Assembly: GCA_002388665.1 (NCBI GenBank)
Contig: DGMY01000074.1
Coordinates: 1-60,445, forward strand
Reading direction: 5' to 3'
Source of the DNA: Opitutia bacterium UBA4506
GTDB taxonomy: Bacteria > Verrucomicrobiota > Verrucomicrobiia > Opitutales > Puniceicoccaceae
Length of the DNA stretch: 60,445 nt
The translations under genes and the position numbers were made by a program. Each line of letters begins with the position of its first letter. Positions within the stretch are counted from its first letter, which is position 1. Positions 9,107 through 19,161 of the stretch are shown piece by piece. Below the pieces are notes generated by a model. That model worked only from the letters and a program-made list of their open reading frames with translations. It had not been told where the DNA came from and made no database searches.

Positions 9107-10407
9107 TACTCGGATGAATTGGGGAGGATGAGCTGTTCGTCGACCTCGGATTGTGCGAGGGAGAGCCCTTCCTCCGTGCTGAGTCTTCCCAGGAGAATGT
9201 CATGGAACCGTATCCCCAGTATATCGGCCAAAGTGCTCCATCTTTCCAGTTTGGGCCTGGCGTCCTTGGAGATAAGATTCTCCTCAAAGATCATCTCGCT
9301 GGTCGTCAAGTAGTCTGACTCGACCTGACTCGATTCAGGACGAATCTGGTAGGGATTCACGAGGCCGGATTCCAAAAAGTAATCGTAAGTCCTCTGTTCG
9401 AAAAGGCGTCGGAGGAGTTCCAGCGAACGATCCCTTTGGCTCGGGCTCAAATTGGATGGGATCCCGAGGTTCCATTGTCCGAAGGGGGCGAGTCGTAGGG
9501 TGTCGTCGACTCCGGGAGGCACCGAGTATCCCACCTTTCCTTTTACCTGAGAGACAGGGTCGTATTCCAGCGCCATCGAGCGGGCTCCCCAGCCGTACGT
9601 GAAGGCGGCCTGGCCACTTTGGAAGCGTTGGATCCGCTGGTCCCATGCCATATTCAAAATGTCGGGAGGAGACACCTTGACGAGCTCCTTTAGATAGTTG
9701 GCTACTTGGACTCCGGTTTCGGTATCGATATGAACCTTACCGTCCGCTCCGACGATTGGTTGGCCGAACGCTGCGTAAAGGTGACTGATGGTTTGGCCGA
9801 GGGCTTGTCCGCGCAATCCGTTCCAGCAAATTCCGTAGCGCTCATTTGCGGGATCGTGAAATGCCCTGGCCTGAGAGAGTAGCTCGTCGAAGTTCTTCGG
9901 AGGAGCCCAGCCCTTCTCAGTGAGCCAATCTTCCCGATAGAGGAGGAGCTCAAAGTGGGGTTGGATCGGAAGACCGTAGAGGACACCATCCCAGCGCGCG
10001 ATTGATAGAGACGCCGGGTAGAAGGTCTCGAGGTTGACGCCGATTCGATCCAGGTCCTCCTGAGTGATCGGCGACAGGGCTTGTTCCTGGGCCAATCGGG
10101 GAAGCCAAATGCTATCGAATGAAACCAGGTTGTAGAATGAGTGATGGTCGCGTGAGTTATTGAGGATAATGCGGCGTGTGTCCGAATAACGCTCAATGTC
10201 GAAGTTAACCGGGGTGTTCAGCTCCTTTCGCAGTGTAGGTTGCATGCGCTCCAGTACGAATGCGAAGGGATCGCCGACTAGTAAAAGTTCGGCGGGTTGA
10301 TCGCGTTCCGGCTCTGCGGGGGGAGAGGGTTTGCAGGCGGCAAGGATTCCTCCGGCAAGGAGAAGAAGGAGAGGGCCTACATGCCAAACTCTGGTACACT
10401 TCGTCAT
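9106..10407 (-). CDS. Lipoprotein extracellular solute-binding protein (family 1 type)
   Basis: A 433-residue protein with a lipoprotein signal peptide: basic/aromatic start, hydrophobic LLLLLAGGI, then lipobox LAAC with Cys25 as lipidation site. The mature part resembles family 1 (sugar-type) ABC binding proteins, for example YGLPIQPHFELLLYREDWLTEKGW and PKNFDELLSQARAFHDPAN. No sugar ABC permeases are nearby; instead the gene is translationally coupled (TAATG) to the hybrid histidine kinase downstream. The likely role, by inference, is as a ligand sensor subunit for that kinase. It is less likely to serve the adjacent FecCD importer, whose partners belong to a different binding-protein class. 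Confidence 0.85.
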   Translation of the reverse strand: MTKCTRVWHVGPLLLLLAGGILAACKPSPPAEPERDQPAELLLVGDPFAFVLERMQPTLRKELNTPVNFDIERYSDTRRIILNNSRDHHSFYNLVSFDSIWLPRLAQEQALSPITQEDLDRIGVNLETFYPASLSIARWDGVLYGLPIQPHFELLLYREDWLTEKGWAPPKNFDELLSQARAFHDPANERYGICWNGLRGQALGQTISHLYAAFGQPIVGADGKVHIDTETGVQVANYLKELVKVSPPDILNMAWDQRIQRFQSGQAAFTYGWGARSMALEYDPVSQVKGKVGYSVPPGVDDTLRLAPFGQWNLGIPSNLSPSQRDRSLELLRRLFEQRTYDYFLESGLVNPYQIRPESSQVESDYLTTSEMIFEENLISKDARPKLERWSTLADILGIRFHDILLGRLSTEEGLSLAQSEVDEQLILPNSSE

Positions 10408-10456
10408 CTGCGAGCTACTCAGGCATATCGAAGATTTTCGCGCAGACCGGAGCGAT

Positions 10457-10882
10457 TTAGTGGCTCAGGAGAGCGGCAATCGCTTTGCGAAAGGTGGAGC
10501 GTTTCGCAGGTTTGGCGAGCGTGCGGCAAAATCCATTCTCGTCCGAGGAGGGATACTCCAAAGATTGGGGAACCACACAGGTCATGAACAGGACAGGGGT
10601 CCGCCGGAATTGGGCGATCTTTCGAATCTCGGAAAACACTTCCCAGCCGTCGAGGTCGGGTAGCATGATATCGAGAATGAATAGGTCGAAATCCTCTTCT
10701 TTCAAAAGTTCTAAAGCTGCTTTTCCGTGAGTCTCCCAGTGGAGTACTGCCGTTGAGCCGCGAAAATACCGTTCCACCAGATATTTCTGGTCAGCATTGT
10801 CCTCTACGAGGAGGACTCTCAGGCCTTCGGTGAGGTGTGTGAAGGCGGTGTCGAGGTTGGGTGCCTCTTCTAGGGGGGTCAT
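10457..10882 (-). CDS. Single-domain response regulator (CheY-like)
   Basis: A 141-residue receiver domain. The acidic pair is in LLVEDNADQ, the phospho-acceptor Asp is in LFILDIMLPDLDGW, and the conserved Lys is in LAKPAKR. There is no output domain, so it acts by protein contact or phosphotransfer. The ATG at 10882 is preferred; an in-frame TTG at 10918 would add 12 residues that do not resemble the family. It lies 49 bp upstream of the solute-binding protein and kinase genes on the same strand and is the natural partner of that kinase, though this pairing is inferred from position. The hflC stop is about 40 bp upstream of its start. Confidence 0.9.
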   Translation of the reverse strand: MTPLEEAPNLDTAFTHLTEGLRVLLVEDNADQKYLVERYFRGSTAVLHWETHGKAALELLKEEDFDLFILDIMLPDLDGWEVFSEIRKIAQFRRTPVLFMTCVVPQSLEYPSSDENGFCRTLAKPAKRSTFRKAIAALLSH

Positions 10883-10924
10883 AGTTCCGACACTAGGCCA
10901 GAAACCACCCTCGCACAAGTCAAT

Positions 10925-11989
10925 TTACGGTGATTCTGCTCCTGTAGTGGTGTCGGGGGAGATCTCGTTGAGGAGTTCGAAAAACGGGCTTCCCGAGCCA
11001 ATCAGGATCCGACTGTTCGGCCCCAATCCCTTTTGATAGGCTTGGAGAGTACGAAGGAATCGGTAGAAATCGGGGTCCTGATTGTAGGCTTCGGCATAGA
11101 TGCGGATCGCTTTTGCCTCGGCCTGCCCGCGAACGATCTGGGCCCGCTGCTCGGCCTCACTGCTGATTCGCGCGAGTTCGCGTTCCATTTCACCCAATCG
11201 CTGTTCGGCGCGCTTTTTACCCTGAGAACGGAAACCGGCCGAGATCTTTTGGAGCTCAGCGTTCATTTGCGCGTAGACGTTGGATTCGATTTCCTGGGTG
11301 TAATTCAGTTGCTTGATCAGGATATCCTCGAGCTCGATGCCGAGCCCGATCTGGGCGAGGCGTTTCCGGGCTTCTTGCAAAATTCCTTGGAGGACGATCG
11401 GGCGTCCCGCTAAATAGTTCCCGTTGGCGGACTGCCGCAGTTCGGGTAGATCGCTGCCGAGGGTGGCGACTTCCTTAACGGTGATCTCCTCTAGTTGGTC
11501 CGGATCGAGATCGATAGACAGTTCTTCCGTATCCAGGTTCAGGATCCGGTTGCTGCTGCGAATGACCTCATAGAGATCGTATTTGGCAATTTCATCTTTG
11601 ACCGCCCCTGCGATGACCCCGTTGAGCCGGGTGTCGGCCTGGTTGATCGAGCGGATGGCTTCGAGGAATTGCTTGGCATCGCTGATCCGCCACCGTGCGG
11701 TCACATCGATGTTTACGGTCTTACGGTCGCGGGTGATGGTGGTGGTTTGGCGTCCGTCCCATCGTTGCAATCGGGAATCAAAGCGCTGTACCTGTTGCCA
11801 GGGGAGTTTGACGTGCAGTCCGGCTTCGGTGACCGGGTCTCCGACGACTTCTCCAAATTGAGTGATGACGGCCTGCTCCCACTCACTGATCGTGTAGAGG
11901 CTGGTCCAGGCAGTTGCGGCGGCAATAATGGCGACCATGGCCCCGATAATCCAGAGAGTGGCCGGGTTTCGTTTTTGTTCAGCACACAT
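10925..11989 (-). CDS. hflC: HflC, SPFH-domain modulator of FtsH
   Basis: A 354-residue membrane protein with one N-terminal TM helix (about residues 12-30), an SPFH/band-7 domain, and a long coiled-coil region rich in Arg/Glu/Ala (RAEQRLGEMERELARISSEA...). The C-terminal part contains the Ala/Glu-rich QAEAKAIRIYAEAYNQDPDFYRFLRTL-type motif of HflC. It pairs with HflK to form a large membrane cage around FtsH, modulating membrane-protein proteolysis. Its ATG overlaps the hflK stop (TAATG), so translation is coupled. Confidence 0.94.
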   Translation of the reverse strand: MCAEQKRNPATLWIIGAMVAIIAAATAWTSLYTISEWEQAVITQFGEVVGDPVTEAGLHVKLPWQQVQRFDSRLQRWDGRQTTTITRDRKTVNIDVTARWRISDAKQFLEAIRSINQADTRLNGVIAGAVKDEIAKYDLYEVIRSSNRILNLDTEELSIDLDPDQLEEITVKEVATLGSDLPELRQSANGNYLAGRPIVLQGILQEARKRLAQIGLGIELEDILIKQLNYTQEIESNVYAQMNAELQKISAGFRSQGKKRAEQRLGEMERELARISSEAEQRAQIVRGQAEAKAIRIYAEAYNQDPDFYRFLRTLQAYQKGLGPNSRILIGSGSPFFELLNEISPDTTTGAESP

Positions 11990-12948
11990 TATTTCAGTCC
12001 TCCGTCGTTGAGGTTGAGGAGGGGGAGGACCCCTTTAAGTTCTTCGTCCACGATCCATACTTCTCCGACTTCAGGCAGCCGGGTTTCCATCGTTTCCAAG
12101 TAGAGTCGTTGCCGGGTGACCTCGGGAGCCTCTTCGTAGGCTCTCAGCATTTCGAGAAAACGTCCGGCGTCTCCTTCAGATCGGTTGACCCGGCTCTCGA
12201 GAAAACCCTCCGCTTCGAGGACGATCCGCTCGGCCTGACCCGCTGCGCGTGGAACTTTCTCCTGGTATTCGCGGGAGGCTTCTTCGAAAAATCGCACCGC
12301 GTCCTGTTCCGCTTTGTTGAGGTCATTGAAGGCGGCTTGTACTTGGGCGGGTGGGCTCACAAAGATCAAATTCACTTCATTGATCCGCAGGCCCATTTCA
12401 AATTGGTCTGCTTGGGATTGGATGAGCTTGCGGACCCTCTCTTGGATTTCGGCCCGTCCAACGGTCAGAATTGGGATACTTGCCCGGTCTCCCATGATTT
12501 CTCGCATGACTGATTGGGAGATGTCCCGCAGCGTCGAGATCGGGTCCTTCACATTAAATAAAAAGTCTTCCGGGTTCTCGCGGCTGAATTGAACATCCCA
12601 TCCCGCGAGCACGATATTCAGATCACCGGTCAACATGGACGATTCGTTGTTGTATCCCGACTCGTTCATCCGGCCATCAGTCCCGCTGCGGTATCCGAAT
12701 TCTTGGACGTCTACCCGGCGGGTCTTGACCTTGATGAGTTGATCGATCGGGTAGGGGAGGTGGAATTGCAGTCCCGGACCCACGGTTTTAACCCGTCTGC
12801 CGAAGCGCATGAGTACTCCCTCTTCGTCGGCATTGATCTGGTGAACGCTGGAAAATAGCAGGGCACCAATCACTAGAACGATTGGAATCCAGATGTATTT
12901 CAGCGGATTAAATTCGGCTTCGCGGCCGTCGGGAAATTCAATTCTCAC
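11989..12948 (-). CDS. hflK: HflK, SPFH-domain modulator of FtsH
   Basis: A 319-residue protein with a TM helix at about residues 16-36 (YIWIPIVLVIGALLFSSVHQI) and an SPFH domain starting ADEEGVLMRFGRRVKTVGPGL. It has the HflK-like DISQSVMREIMGD segment and a coiled-coil C-terminal half. The N-terminal Gly-rich stretch seen in E. coli HflK is reduced to a short charged peptide. It forms the HflKC complex with the overlapping downstream gene. It is the first gene of a leftward train that may run on into the two-component genes. Confidence 0.93.
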   Translation of the reverse strand: MRIEFPDGREAEFNPLKYIWIPIVLVIGALLFSSVHQINADEEGVLMRFGRRVKTVGPGLQFHLPYPIDQLIKVKTRRVDVQEFGYRSGTDGRMNESGYNNESSMLTGDLNIVLAGWDVQFSRENPEDFLFNVKDPISTLRDISQSVMREIMGDRASIPILTVGRAEIQERVRKLIQSQADQFEMGLRINEVNLIFVSPPAQVQAAFNDLNKAEQDAVRFFEEASREYQEKVPRAAGQAERIVLEAEGFLESRVNRSEGDAGRFLEMLRAYEEAPEVTRQRLYLETMETRLPEVGEVWIVDEELKGVLPLLNLNDGGLK

Positions 12949-13073
12949 AACACCCGAAGGAGACGGGAGGTGAGGAGACTGTCAACGAATCGCCGAATCT
13001 TTCCTGCGATTTAACGCCGAACGCGTAAGAAACGGCTTGGATTTTGCCCGAAGTTCCTATTATTCCCCTAGTT

Positions 13074-13595
13074 ATGATCAAAACCCGCTATCTTCTCCTT
13101 CTTTCTTTGGTTCTGGGCGCGGCATCAGCCTACAGCCAGGCCACTATCACCAACCACAAAGGTTCTCACCGCTTTGGTGTGGGGGCAAACTACTGGGTGT
13201 CCCTCTCGGACATCGAAGTGGATGACGTGGACGATACCGGGTTTTCCTACATCGTGTCGTACCAGTACTGGAAGGATCTTATCGGCCTGGAGTTGGACGT
13301 GGAGTTCCTCCCGGACCGCTTCGGAGAATCTGCCTGGGCCCCGGAAGCCTATATCCTTTTCGGTCAGGGAATCTACGTGGCTGCCGGTATCGGTTGGTTG
13401 AACGAAGACGGTGATTTTCAGGACAAACCATTCTACGCACTGCGTTTGGGGTTCGATTTTCAGCTCTTCGGTAACTTCTTCCTCGATATCGCAGGGAACT
13501 ACCGCTTCAACGACACTTCAGATTTGAAGGATTCAGATACTAAGGTGGATACCGACACGGTATTCCTCGGTGCTGCCCTTCGCTACGCCTTCTGA
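13074..13595 (+). CDS. Small outer-membrane beta-barrel-like protein
   Basis: A 173-residue protein with a Sec signal peptide ending near SAYSQA (residues 1-23). The mature part has alternating hydrophobic/polar strands with aromatic residues (FSYIVSYQYWKDLIGLELDVEF, YALRLGFDFQLFGNFFLDIAG) and ends in an aromatic residue (RYAF), the usual barrel-assembly signal. The size suggests an OmpX/OmpW-like eight-stranded barrel. An in-frame start at 13044 would place 10 residues before the signal peptide and is rejected. The function is unknown. Confidence 0.75.
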   Translation: MIKTRYLLLLSLVLGAASAYSQATITNHKGSHRFGVGANYWVSLSDIEVDDVDDTGFSYIVSYQYWKDLIGLELDVEFLPDRFGESAWAPEAYILFGQGIYVAAGIGWLNEDGDFQDKPFYALRLGFDFQLFGNFFLDIAGNYRFNDTSDLKDSDTKVDTDTVFLGAALRYAF

Positions 13596-13759
13596 TCAGC
13601 GGAACGAAGGATCCGGTTCGCGTTTCTCCCGGTCTCGATTTCGGGAGATCTCACTCTGCCTCAACCTCTGGACTCAGTCCGCAGGTGGTGGAATGAGGAC
13701 GATCCCGCCTTGACACCCATTTTTATCCTAGCCATTCTTCGCGGTTTTTCATCGATTCC

Positions 13760-14254
13760 ATGTCATCCGATCAAAAGCATACTATTTCAGTTCTCGTAGA
13801 GAACAAATTCGGGGTCCTCGCCCGAGTCGCTGGCATGTTCAGCGGCCGGGGGTTTAACATTGAGACCTTGAATGTGGGACCTGTGCATTTGGAAGGATTG
13901 TCCCGGATTACGGCGACCATCATTGGCGACGATCAGGCTCTTGATCAGGCGCTGAAGCAATTGAACAAGCTAGTGAATGTGGTCCAGGTTGACCATTTCA
14001 CTGAGGGATCCGCGGTCGCCCGTGAATTGATCCTCTTGAAGGTTGCGGCTGATTCGAAAACACGCCCGGAGATCATGCAGATTTGTGACATCTTCCGTGC
14101 GAAAATTATCGACGTCAGTGCCGAATCCGTGGTTCTCGAAATCACCGGAAATGACAGCAAAATTCAGGCGTTCATGGATCTGATCGAGCCATTCGGCGTT
14201 CAGAAGATGGCCCGAACCGGAATTGTTGCCCTCGAGCGCGGATTTGTTTCCTGA
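13760..14254 (+). CDS. ilvN: Acetolactate synthase small (regulatory) subunit
   Basis: A 164-residue protein with an N-terminal ACT domain (HTISVLVENKFGVLARVAGMFSGRGFNIETL) and the family C-terminal domain. It is the valine-sensing regulatory subunit of acetohydroxyacid synthase in branched-chain amino acid synthesis. The large catalytic subunit gene ilvB, normally directly upstream, is not here: the preceding gene is an outer-membrane protein. A TTGACA at 13710-13715 with a weak -10 (CATTCT after 17 bp) could drive this gene and ilvC, which starts 49 bp downstream. Confidence 0.95.
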   Translation: MSSDQKHTISVLVENKFGVLARVAGMFSGRGFNIETLNVGPVHLEGLSRITATIIGDDQALDQALKQLNKLVNVVQVDHFTEGSAVARELILLKVAADSKTRPEIMQICDIFRAKIIDVSAESVVLEITGNDSKIQAFMDLIEPFGVQKMARTGIVALERGFVS

Positions 14255-14303
14255 ACCGACCGCTTCTTTTCATTCAACCAAAACCTCTTTTTACAGTAAT
14301 ACC

Positions 14304-15335
<1,032 letters not shown>

Positions 15336-15369
15336 TTCCGCTCCCTCGGGCCACGGCTAATCGTCGGGC

Positions 15370-16224
15370 ATGAGTGCTGAGACTTTGATTTTCGCCAGCC
15401 GGCGAAGCCGGCTGGCGCGAGCTCAGGCCCTTTTGGCTGAGCGCGTAGCGATCGAGGCGGATCCTTCGTGGATCACAGGGCTCCTTTGGCTCACGACGAC
15501 CGGAGACCAGCAAACCAGTTGGTCCTTGGAGAAGCAGGGGGGGAAAGGTCTTTTCACCAAAGAGATCGAGGACGCTGTTCTCGCAGGTGATGCCGACCTC
15601 GCTGTTCATAGCGCAAAAGATTTACCGACAGAAATGCCGCCAGGTTTAGACTTGGCGGCTTTTTTGCCGCGCGAGGATCCTCGGGATGTGTTGATCCTTC
15701 GCTCGGGTGTTTCGACTCCGAAACGAATTGCGACCAGTAGTCCCCGGCGGCGTGCACAGCTGCAATTGCTGTTTCCGGAGGCTTCTTTTTCGGAGATCCG
15801 GGGCAATGTGGAAACCCGGCTGGGCAAGATCCGGGACGGTGAGGCGGATGCCACCGTTCTCGCGGCTGCCGGTCTCAATCGTTTGGGGATTCGTCGGAGT
15901 CCGGGTTGCGATTTTCGTCCTTTGACGGTCGAAGAAATGATACCTGCCTGTGGACAGGCTGCGATTGCCCTTCAATCCCGGGTAGAAGATGTGGAGCGAT
16001 TTGCTCTACTCGGTTGCGAGAAAACCCGGCGCGCTGTTCTATGCGAACGTTCGTTTCTTCGGGCTCTCGGTGGCGGTTGTCATACCGCGTTTGCAGGATT
16101 TTGCGAGGGCACCACGTTTCACGCATTTCATGAAGACTTTGGTCGGCGGACGGTTCAGGTTCCGACTTTTGACGAGGTAAAGCTAGGCGAGTTCTTCGCC
16201 TCCACCTTTGCCGACTGGCTGTAG
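15370..16224 (+). CDS. hemC: Hydroxymethylbilane synthase (porphobilinogen deaminase)
   Basis: A 284-residue cytoplasmic enzyme that polymerises four porphobilinogen units to hydroxymethylbilane in heme and siroheme synthesis. Family landmarks are IFASRRSRLARAQ, the HSAKDLPTEMPPGL loop, SSPRRRAQL and RGNVETRLGKI. The cofactor-binding cysteine is present in LGGGCHTAFAG. It is about 20-30 residues shorter than the E. coli enzyme at the C-terminus. It lies 35 bp after ilvC on the same strand and may be co-transcribed with it, although the pathways are unrelated. Confidence 0.95.
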   Translation: MSAETLIFASRRSRLARAQALLAERVAIEADPSWITGLLWLTTTGDQQTSWSLEKQGGKGLFTKEIEDAVLAGDADLAVHSAKDLPTEMPPGLDLAAFLPREDPRDVLILRSGVSTPKRIATSSPRRRAQLQLLFPEASFSEIRGNVETRLGKIRDGEADATVLAAAGLNRLGIRRSPGCDFRPLTVEEMIPACGQAAIALQSRVEDVERFALLGCEKTRRAVLCERSFLRALGGGCHTAFAGFCEGTTFHAFHEDFGRRTVQVPTFDEVKLGEFFASTFADWL

Positions 16225-16278
16225 CCGGGATTATCTGGACCGCCTCAAAAGGCTTGGGGCGATCCTTTCATTTATAGA

Positions 16279-16307
16279 GCGAGAGTTTTGGCGATCCGGT
16301 CTCTCGC
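16279..16307. terminator. Weak candidate hairpin between convergent hemC and Gfo/Idh-AKR gene
   Basis: GCGAGAG and CTCTCGC form a 7-bp stem with a 15-nt loop in the 117-bp gap between two genes ending toward each other. There is no clear T-run on either strand. The support is position plus stem only. Confidence 0.25.
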
Positions 16308-16341
16308 GAAATTCGAGAAGCTGTGAGGGTTCGTCGCTTTG

Positions 16342-18351
16342 CTATGCGAGTATGTCGGTTTTTAGCGAAAGCCAGTCCCGCTCTTCTGTAGTCAGCTTGA
16401 CTGAGAATGCGGGAATTGTCGTGCGGGTCTCGGTAATGGTCATTGGGCCGATCACCGGGAATGTTGGAAAGGGTTGAGCGAGTACCCACGCCAGTGCGAT
16501 GTTTGTTGGGTGGACCTTCCGCTGGCCCGCCAGTTCGTAGCACCTTTTTTTGCGCTCGAAATTATCCTCGGAGTAAAAGCCCTCAACCAGGTTTTTATTG
16601 GCCAATCGCGGATTCGCGTCAGATTGTTCCGTAAAGAATCCGCTGGCTTGGCTCGCCCACGGGAGCAGTGCGAAGTTGTTCTCGGTGAGCCATTCGAGCA
16701 TTCCTTTCTCGGAGGCGGAAAGGCATCCCGACCAGATCGGATTGACCAGTCTCGCCAGACTTAACTGATTGGAGAGGAGAGTGGGTGGCGCCAAATCATT
16801 GGCGATTGCATAGTCAATCGCCTCGACCAACCGTGGGATCGTCCAATTGGAAAGACCATAGATCGACACCTGTTTCCTTTGTATCATTCCGTTGATGACA
16901 TCGACGAATTCGCAGACTGGAACATCGGGATTGTCTCGGTGCATGACATACCCGTCGAGATAGTCGGTTTGGTAGTTCGCCAGGCTCTGTTCGAACTCCA
17001 TCTTCATGTTGTCCGGCACGTTGTAAGGGTGGTGAGCACCCTTATCGAAAATCACGCACTGTTCGCGGATGCCACGGGCTTTCATCCATTGACCGACCGC
17101 ACTGGGGAATCGGTTCCATTTGCGATAAATCGATCCGTCGTCGAAGGCATTTCCTCCGCGTTCGAAAAAGTCGTCGAAGAGTGGGGCGAAGTTGGCAAAC
17201 GACAATTTGCCGGAAGTGCCCATGACCACTCTGGAAAGTGATTTGTTGAGGCCGGGGAGGGTGCTGCTGGGAATTTGGTCCCCTGGGGTAGATCGGGGAG
17301 TCCCGGAAAGATGCGGAAAATCTGAACTGGGAATCTCGCTGGGATATTTCAAGCGAACATCCTCCCGCCATCGATCCAGTGCGTTCATGTTGCCGTAGGA
17401 ATCCTCCGGAGACATTGCGGGCGATGCAATCGAAAGGTCCTCGATGTGACGAGCGAACGTCTCGATCTCATAGGAATAGAGATTCCGGTCATTGATCGGG
17501 GGGAGGACTTCCGTCTCGCCGGAAAAATGCTCCACCACCGTTTCTCCATTGCAGAACCAAGGGCTGCGGATCGTGATCCGTCCGGTAGTTCCTGTAATGA
17601 CGCATTCATTACGGGCGCGTACATTGATTCCCGAGAATACCTCGGCGATGATTCCTCCGGGAAATCTCAGGAGGGCCGACGCCCAGTTGTCGACTCCAGT
17701 TTCTTTGTTGAGGTAACCGGTCGCCTGTAGCTTGATCGGATTGAGGAACGGTTTGCCGTGGCTCGTTCCTGCGATGAGTCTAGCCATGGATATCGGGTAG
17801 CAACCCACATCCAGGATGCTACCTCCCCCGAGAGATAGGTTCATCAATCGACTGTCGGCGGAATGATCTCCGTTAAAGGCGAACTCTGCTTGGATTCGGC
17901 GAACATCACCAATGGTACCTTGTCTCAGTAGATCGACTACGCGCTGAGTTTGAGGATGACTCCGATACATGAATGCCTCCATGAACAGCACTCTCGATTG
18001 TTTTGCCTCATCGAGGACCACCATGGCTTCTCCGCTGTTGAGAGTCATTGGCTTCTCGCAGAGTACATGCTTTCCCGCCCGGATCGCTTGGATGCACCAC
18101 TTTGCGTGCATCGGGTGAGGCGTCGCGATGTAGACAGCGTCGACTTCGGAATCTTCGAGGATCGATTGGTAGTCGCCGTAGGCTTTGGCCTCCGGTTCGC
18201 CGATTTCCTCGAGGAATGTTTTGGACCTCTCAATCGCGCGGCTTGCGGCTGCGATGATTCGGTTTTGCGGGACCTCGGAAACGCCTTTGGCGAATTTTCG
18301 AGCGATTTTTCCGGGGCCGATTATGCCCCAGCGGATGGCGGTAGCGTTCAT
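16342..18351 (-). CDS. Gfo/Idh/MocA oxidoreductase fused to an aldo/keto reductase
   Basis: A 669-residue two-enzyme fusion. Residues 1 to about 335 are a Gfo/Idh/MocA dehydrogenase: GIIGPGKIARKFAKG nucleotide-binding loop, catalytic CEKPMTLN lysine motif and GGGSILDVGCYPIS. After a linker of about 35 residues, residues from about 370 form an aldo/keto reductase. The usual tetrad can be traced: Asp and Tyr in AFDDGSIYRKW, Lys in IFDKGAHHPYN and His in GYVMHRDNP. Both halves look intact. The fusion suggests two successive sugar oxidation or reduction steps with recycling of one nicotinamide cofactor. It is the last gene of the leftward uronate cluster, 108 bp after the KDPG-type aldolase. Confidence 0.88.
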   Translation of the reverse strand: MNATAIRWGIIGPGKIARKFAKGVSEVPQNRIIAAASRAIERSKTFLEEIGEPEAKAYGDYQSILEDSEVDAVYIATPHPMHAKWCIQAIRAGKHVLCEKPMTLNSGEAMVVLDEAKQSRVLFMEAFMYRSHPQTQRVVDLLRQGTIGDVRRIQAEFAFNGDHSADSRLMNLSLGGGSILDVGCYPISMARLIAGTSHGKPFLNPIKLQATGYLNKETGVDNWASALLRFPGGIIAEVFSGINVRARNECVITGTTGRITIRSPWFCNGETVVEHFSGETEVLPPINDRNLYSYEIETFARHIEDLSIASPAMSPEDSYGNMNALDRWREDVRLKYPSEIPSSDFPHLSGTPRSTPGDQIPSSTLPGLNKSLSRVVMGTSGKLSFANFAPLFDDFFERGGNAFDDGSIYRKWNRFPSAVGQWMKARGIREQCVIFDKGAHHPYNVPDNMKMEFEQSLANYQTDYLDGYVMHRDNPDVPVCEFVDVINGMIQRKQVSIYGLSNWTIPRLVEAIDYAIANDLAPPTLLSNQLSLARLVNPIWSGCLSASEKGMLEWLTENNFALLPWASQASGFFTEQSDANPRLANKNLVEGFYSEDNFERKKRCYELAGQRKVHPTNIALAWVLAQPFPTFPVIGPMTITETRTTIPAFSVKLTTEERDWLSLKTDILA

Positions 18352-18459
18352 GTGAGGTCGAAGCGGAGAAGATCTATTTGCGGTGCTAGTGGGAGGCGCT
18401 CCCCGCAGGGCACGGGAAGGGTAGGTCTCTGGTCGTGCGCCCGGGGAAAGCCTTGGGCA

Positions 18460-19083
18460 CTAGCGGGACAGCTTCGCCATGGCCTGGGCCGCGTTCTCAG
18501 TGATGGTCTTCCAGTTTTTGTTGGCGATGTCTTCTTTCTTCGCGATCCAACTGCCACCAACTGCAAATACGGAAGGGAGGGCGAAGTACTCGTCCATGTT
18601 GTCGAGGCTGACTCCGCCAGTAGGGCAAAAGCGTACTCCCAAGTTGCCATAGGGAGCTGAGAGGGCCTTGAGCATTTTTACTCCACCCATGGGTCCGGCG
18701 GGAAAGAACTTCATGTAGCTGCATCCTTCGCGGTAGGCAGCTTGAATGTCGGAAGGTGTGGCGACCCCCGGTATGAAGGGGATTCCGGAGTTGGTAAAAC
18801 TCTGGATGGTCACTGGGTCGGTTCCGGGGGCGAGGCCAAATTGGCTTCCTGCATCAATGGCTTGTTTTGCCTGCTTCGGGGTGACGACGGTTCCTGCACC
18901 GACGATCATCTCTGGGAACTTCTGTACGATCCGTCCGATCGACTCAGCGGCGGCCTCGGTGCGGAAGGTGATTTCTATGATGTTCATCCCCCCTTTTAGG
19001 AGTGCCTCGGCGAGGGGCTCTGCGTCGTTTGCATCGTCGAGAACGATGACAGGTATGATTGGGTTGGCATCTAGGTCGAGCAT
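18460..19083 (-). CDS. eda: 2-keto-3-deoxy-6-phosphogluconate / 4-hydroxy-2-oxoglutarate aldolase
   Basis: A 207-residue class I aldolase. Family motifs are ITFRTEAAAESI (catalytic Glu), VGAGTVVTPKQAKQAIDAGSQF, APGTDPVTI and the Schiff-base Lys in YMKFFPAGPMGG, followed by RFCPTGGVSLDN. It splits KDPG to pyruvate and glyceraldehyde-3-phosphate, the last step of uronate breakdown through KDG. It is in the uronate cluster, between an SDR and the Gfo/Idh-AKR fusion. A KDG kinase, needed to make its substrate from KDG, is not in the window. Confidence 0.93.
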   Translation of the reverse strand: MLDLDANPIIPVIVLDDANDAEPLAEALLKGGMNIIEITFRTEAAAESIGRIVQKFPEMIVGAGTVVTPKQAKQAIDAGSQFGLAPGTDPVTIQSFTNSGIPFIPGVATPSDIQAAYREGCSYMKFFPAGPMGGVKMLKALSAPYGNLGVRFCPTGGVSLDNMDEYFALPSVFAVGGSWIAKKEDIANKNWKTITENAAQAMAKLSR

Positions 19084-19161
19084 AGGAATTCAATCCTAGC
19101 GCACTTGTGGGGGTCTGAGAAGTCTTGAGTTCATCGGGATGAGGTGTTCTCAGGAGCAAAA

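Noticed and set aside
14223..14303. TTG start for ilvC overlapping ilvN
   Set aside because: Residues before MPATVYTEK are unrelated to the family and overlap the ilvN end; the ATG at 14304 fits.
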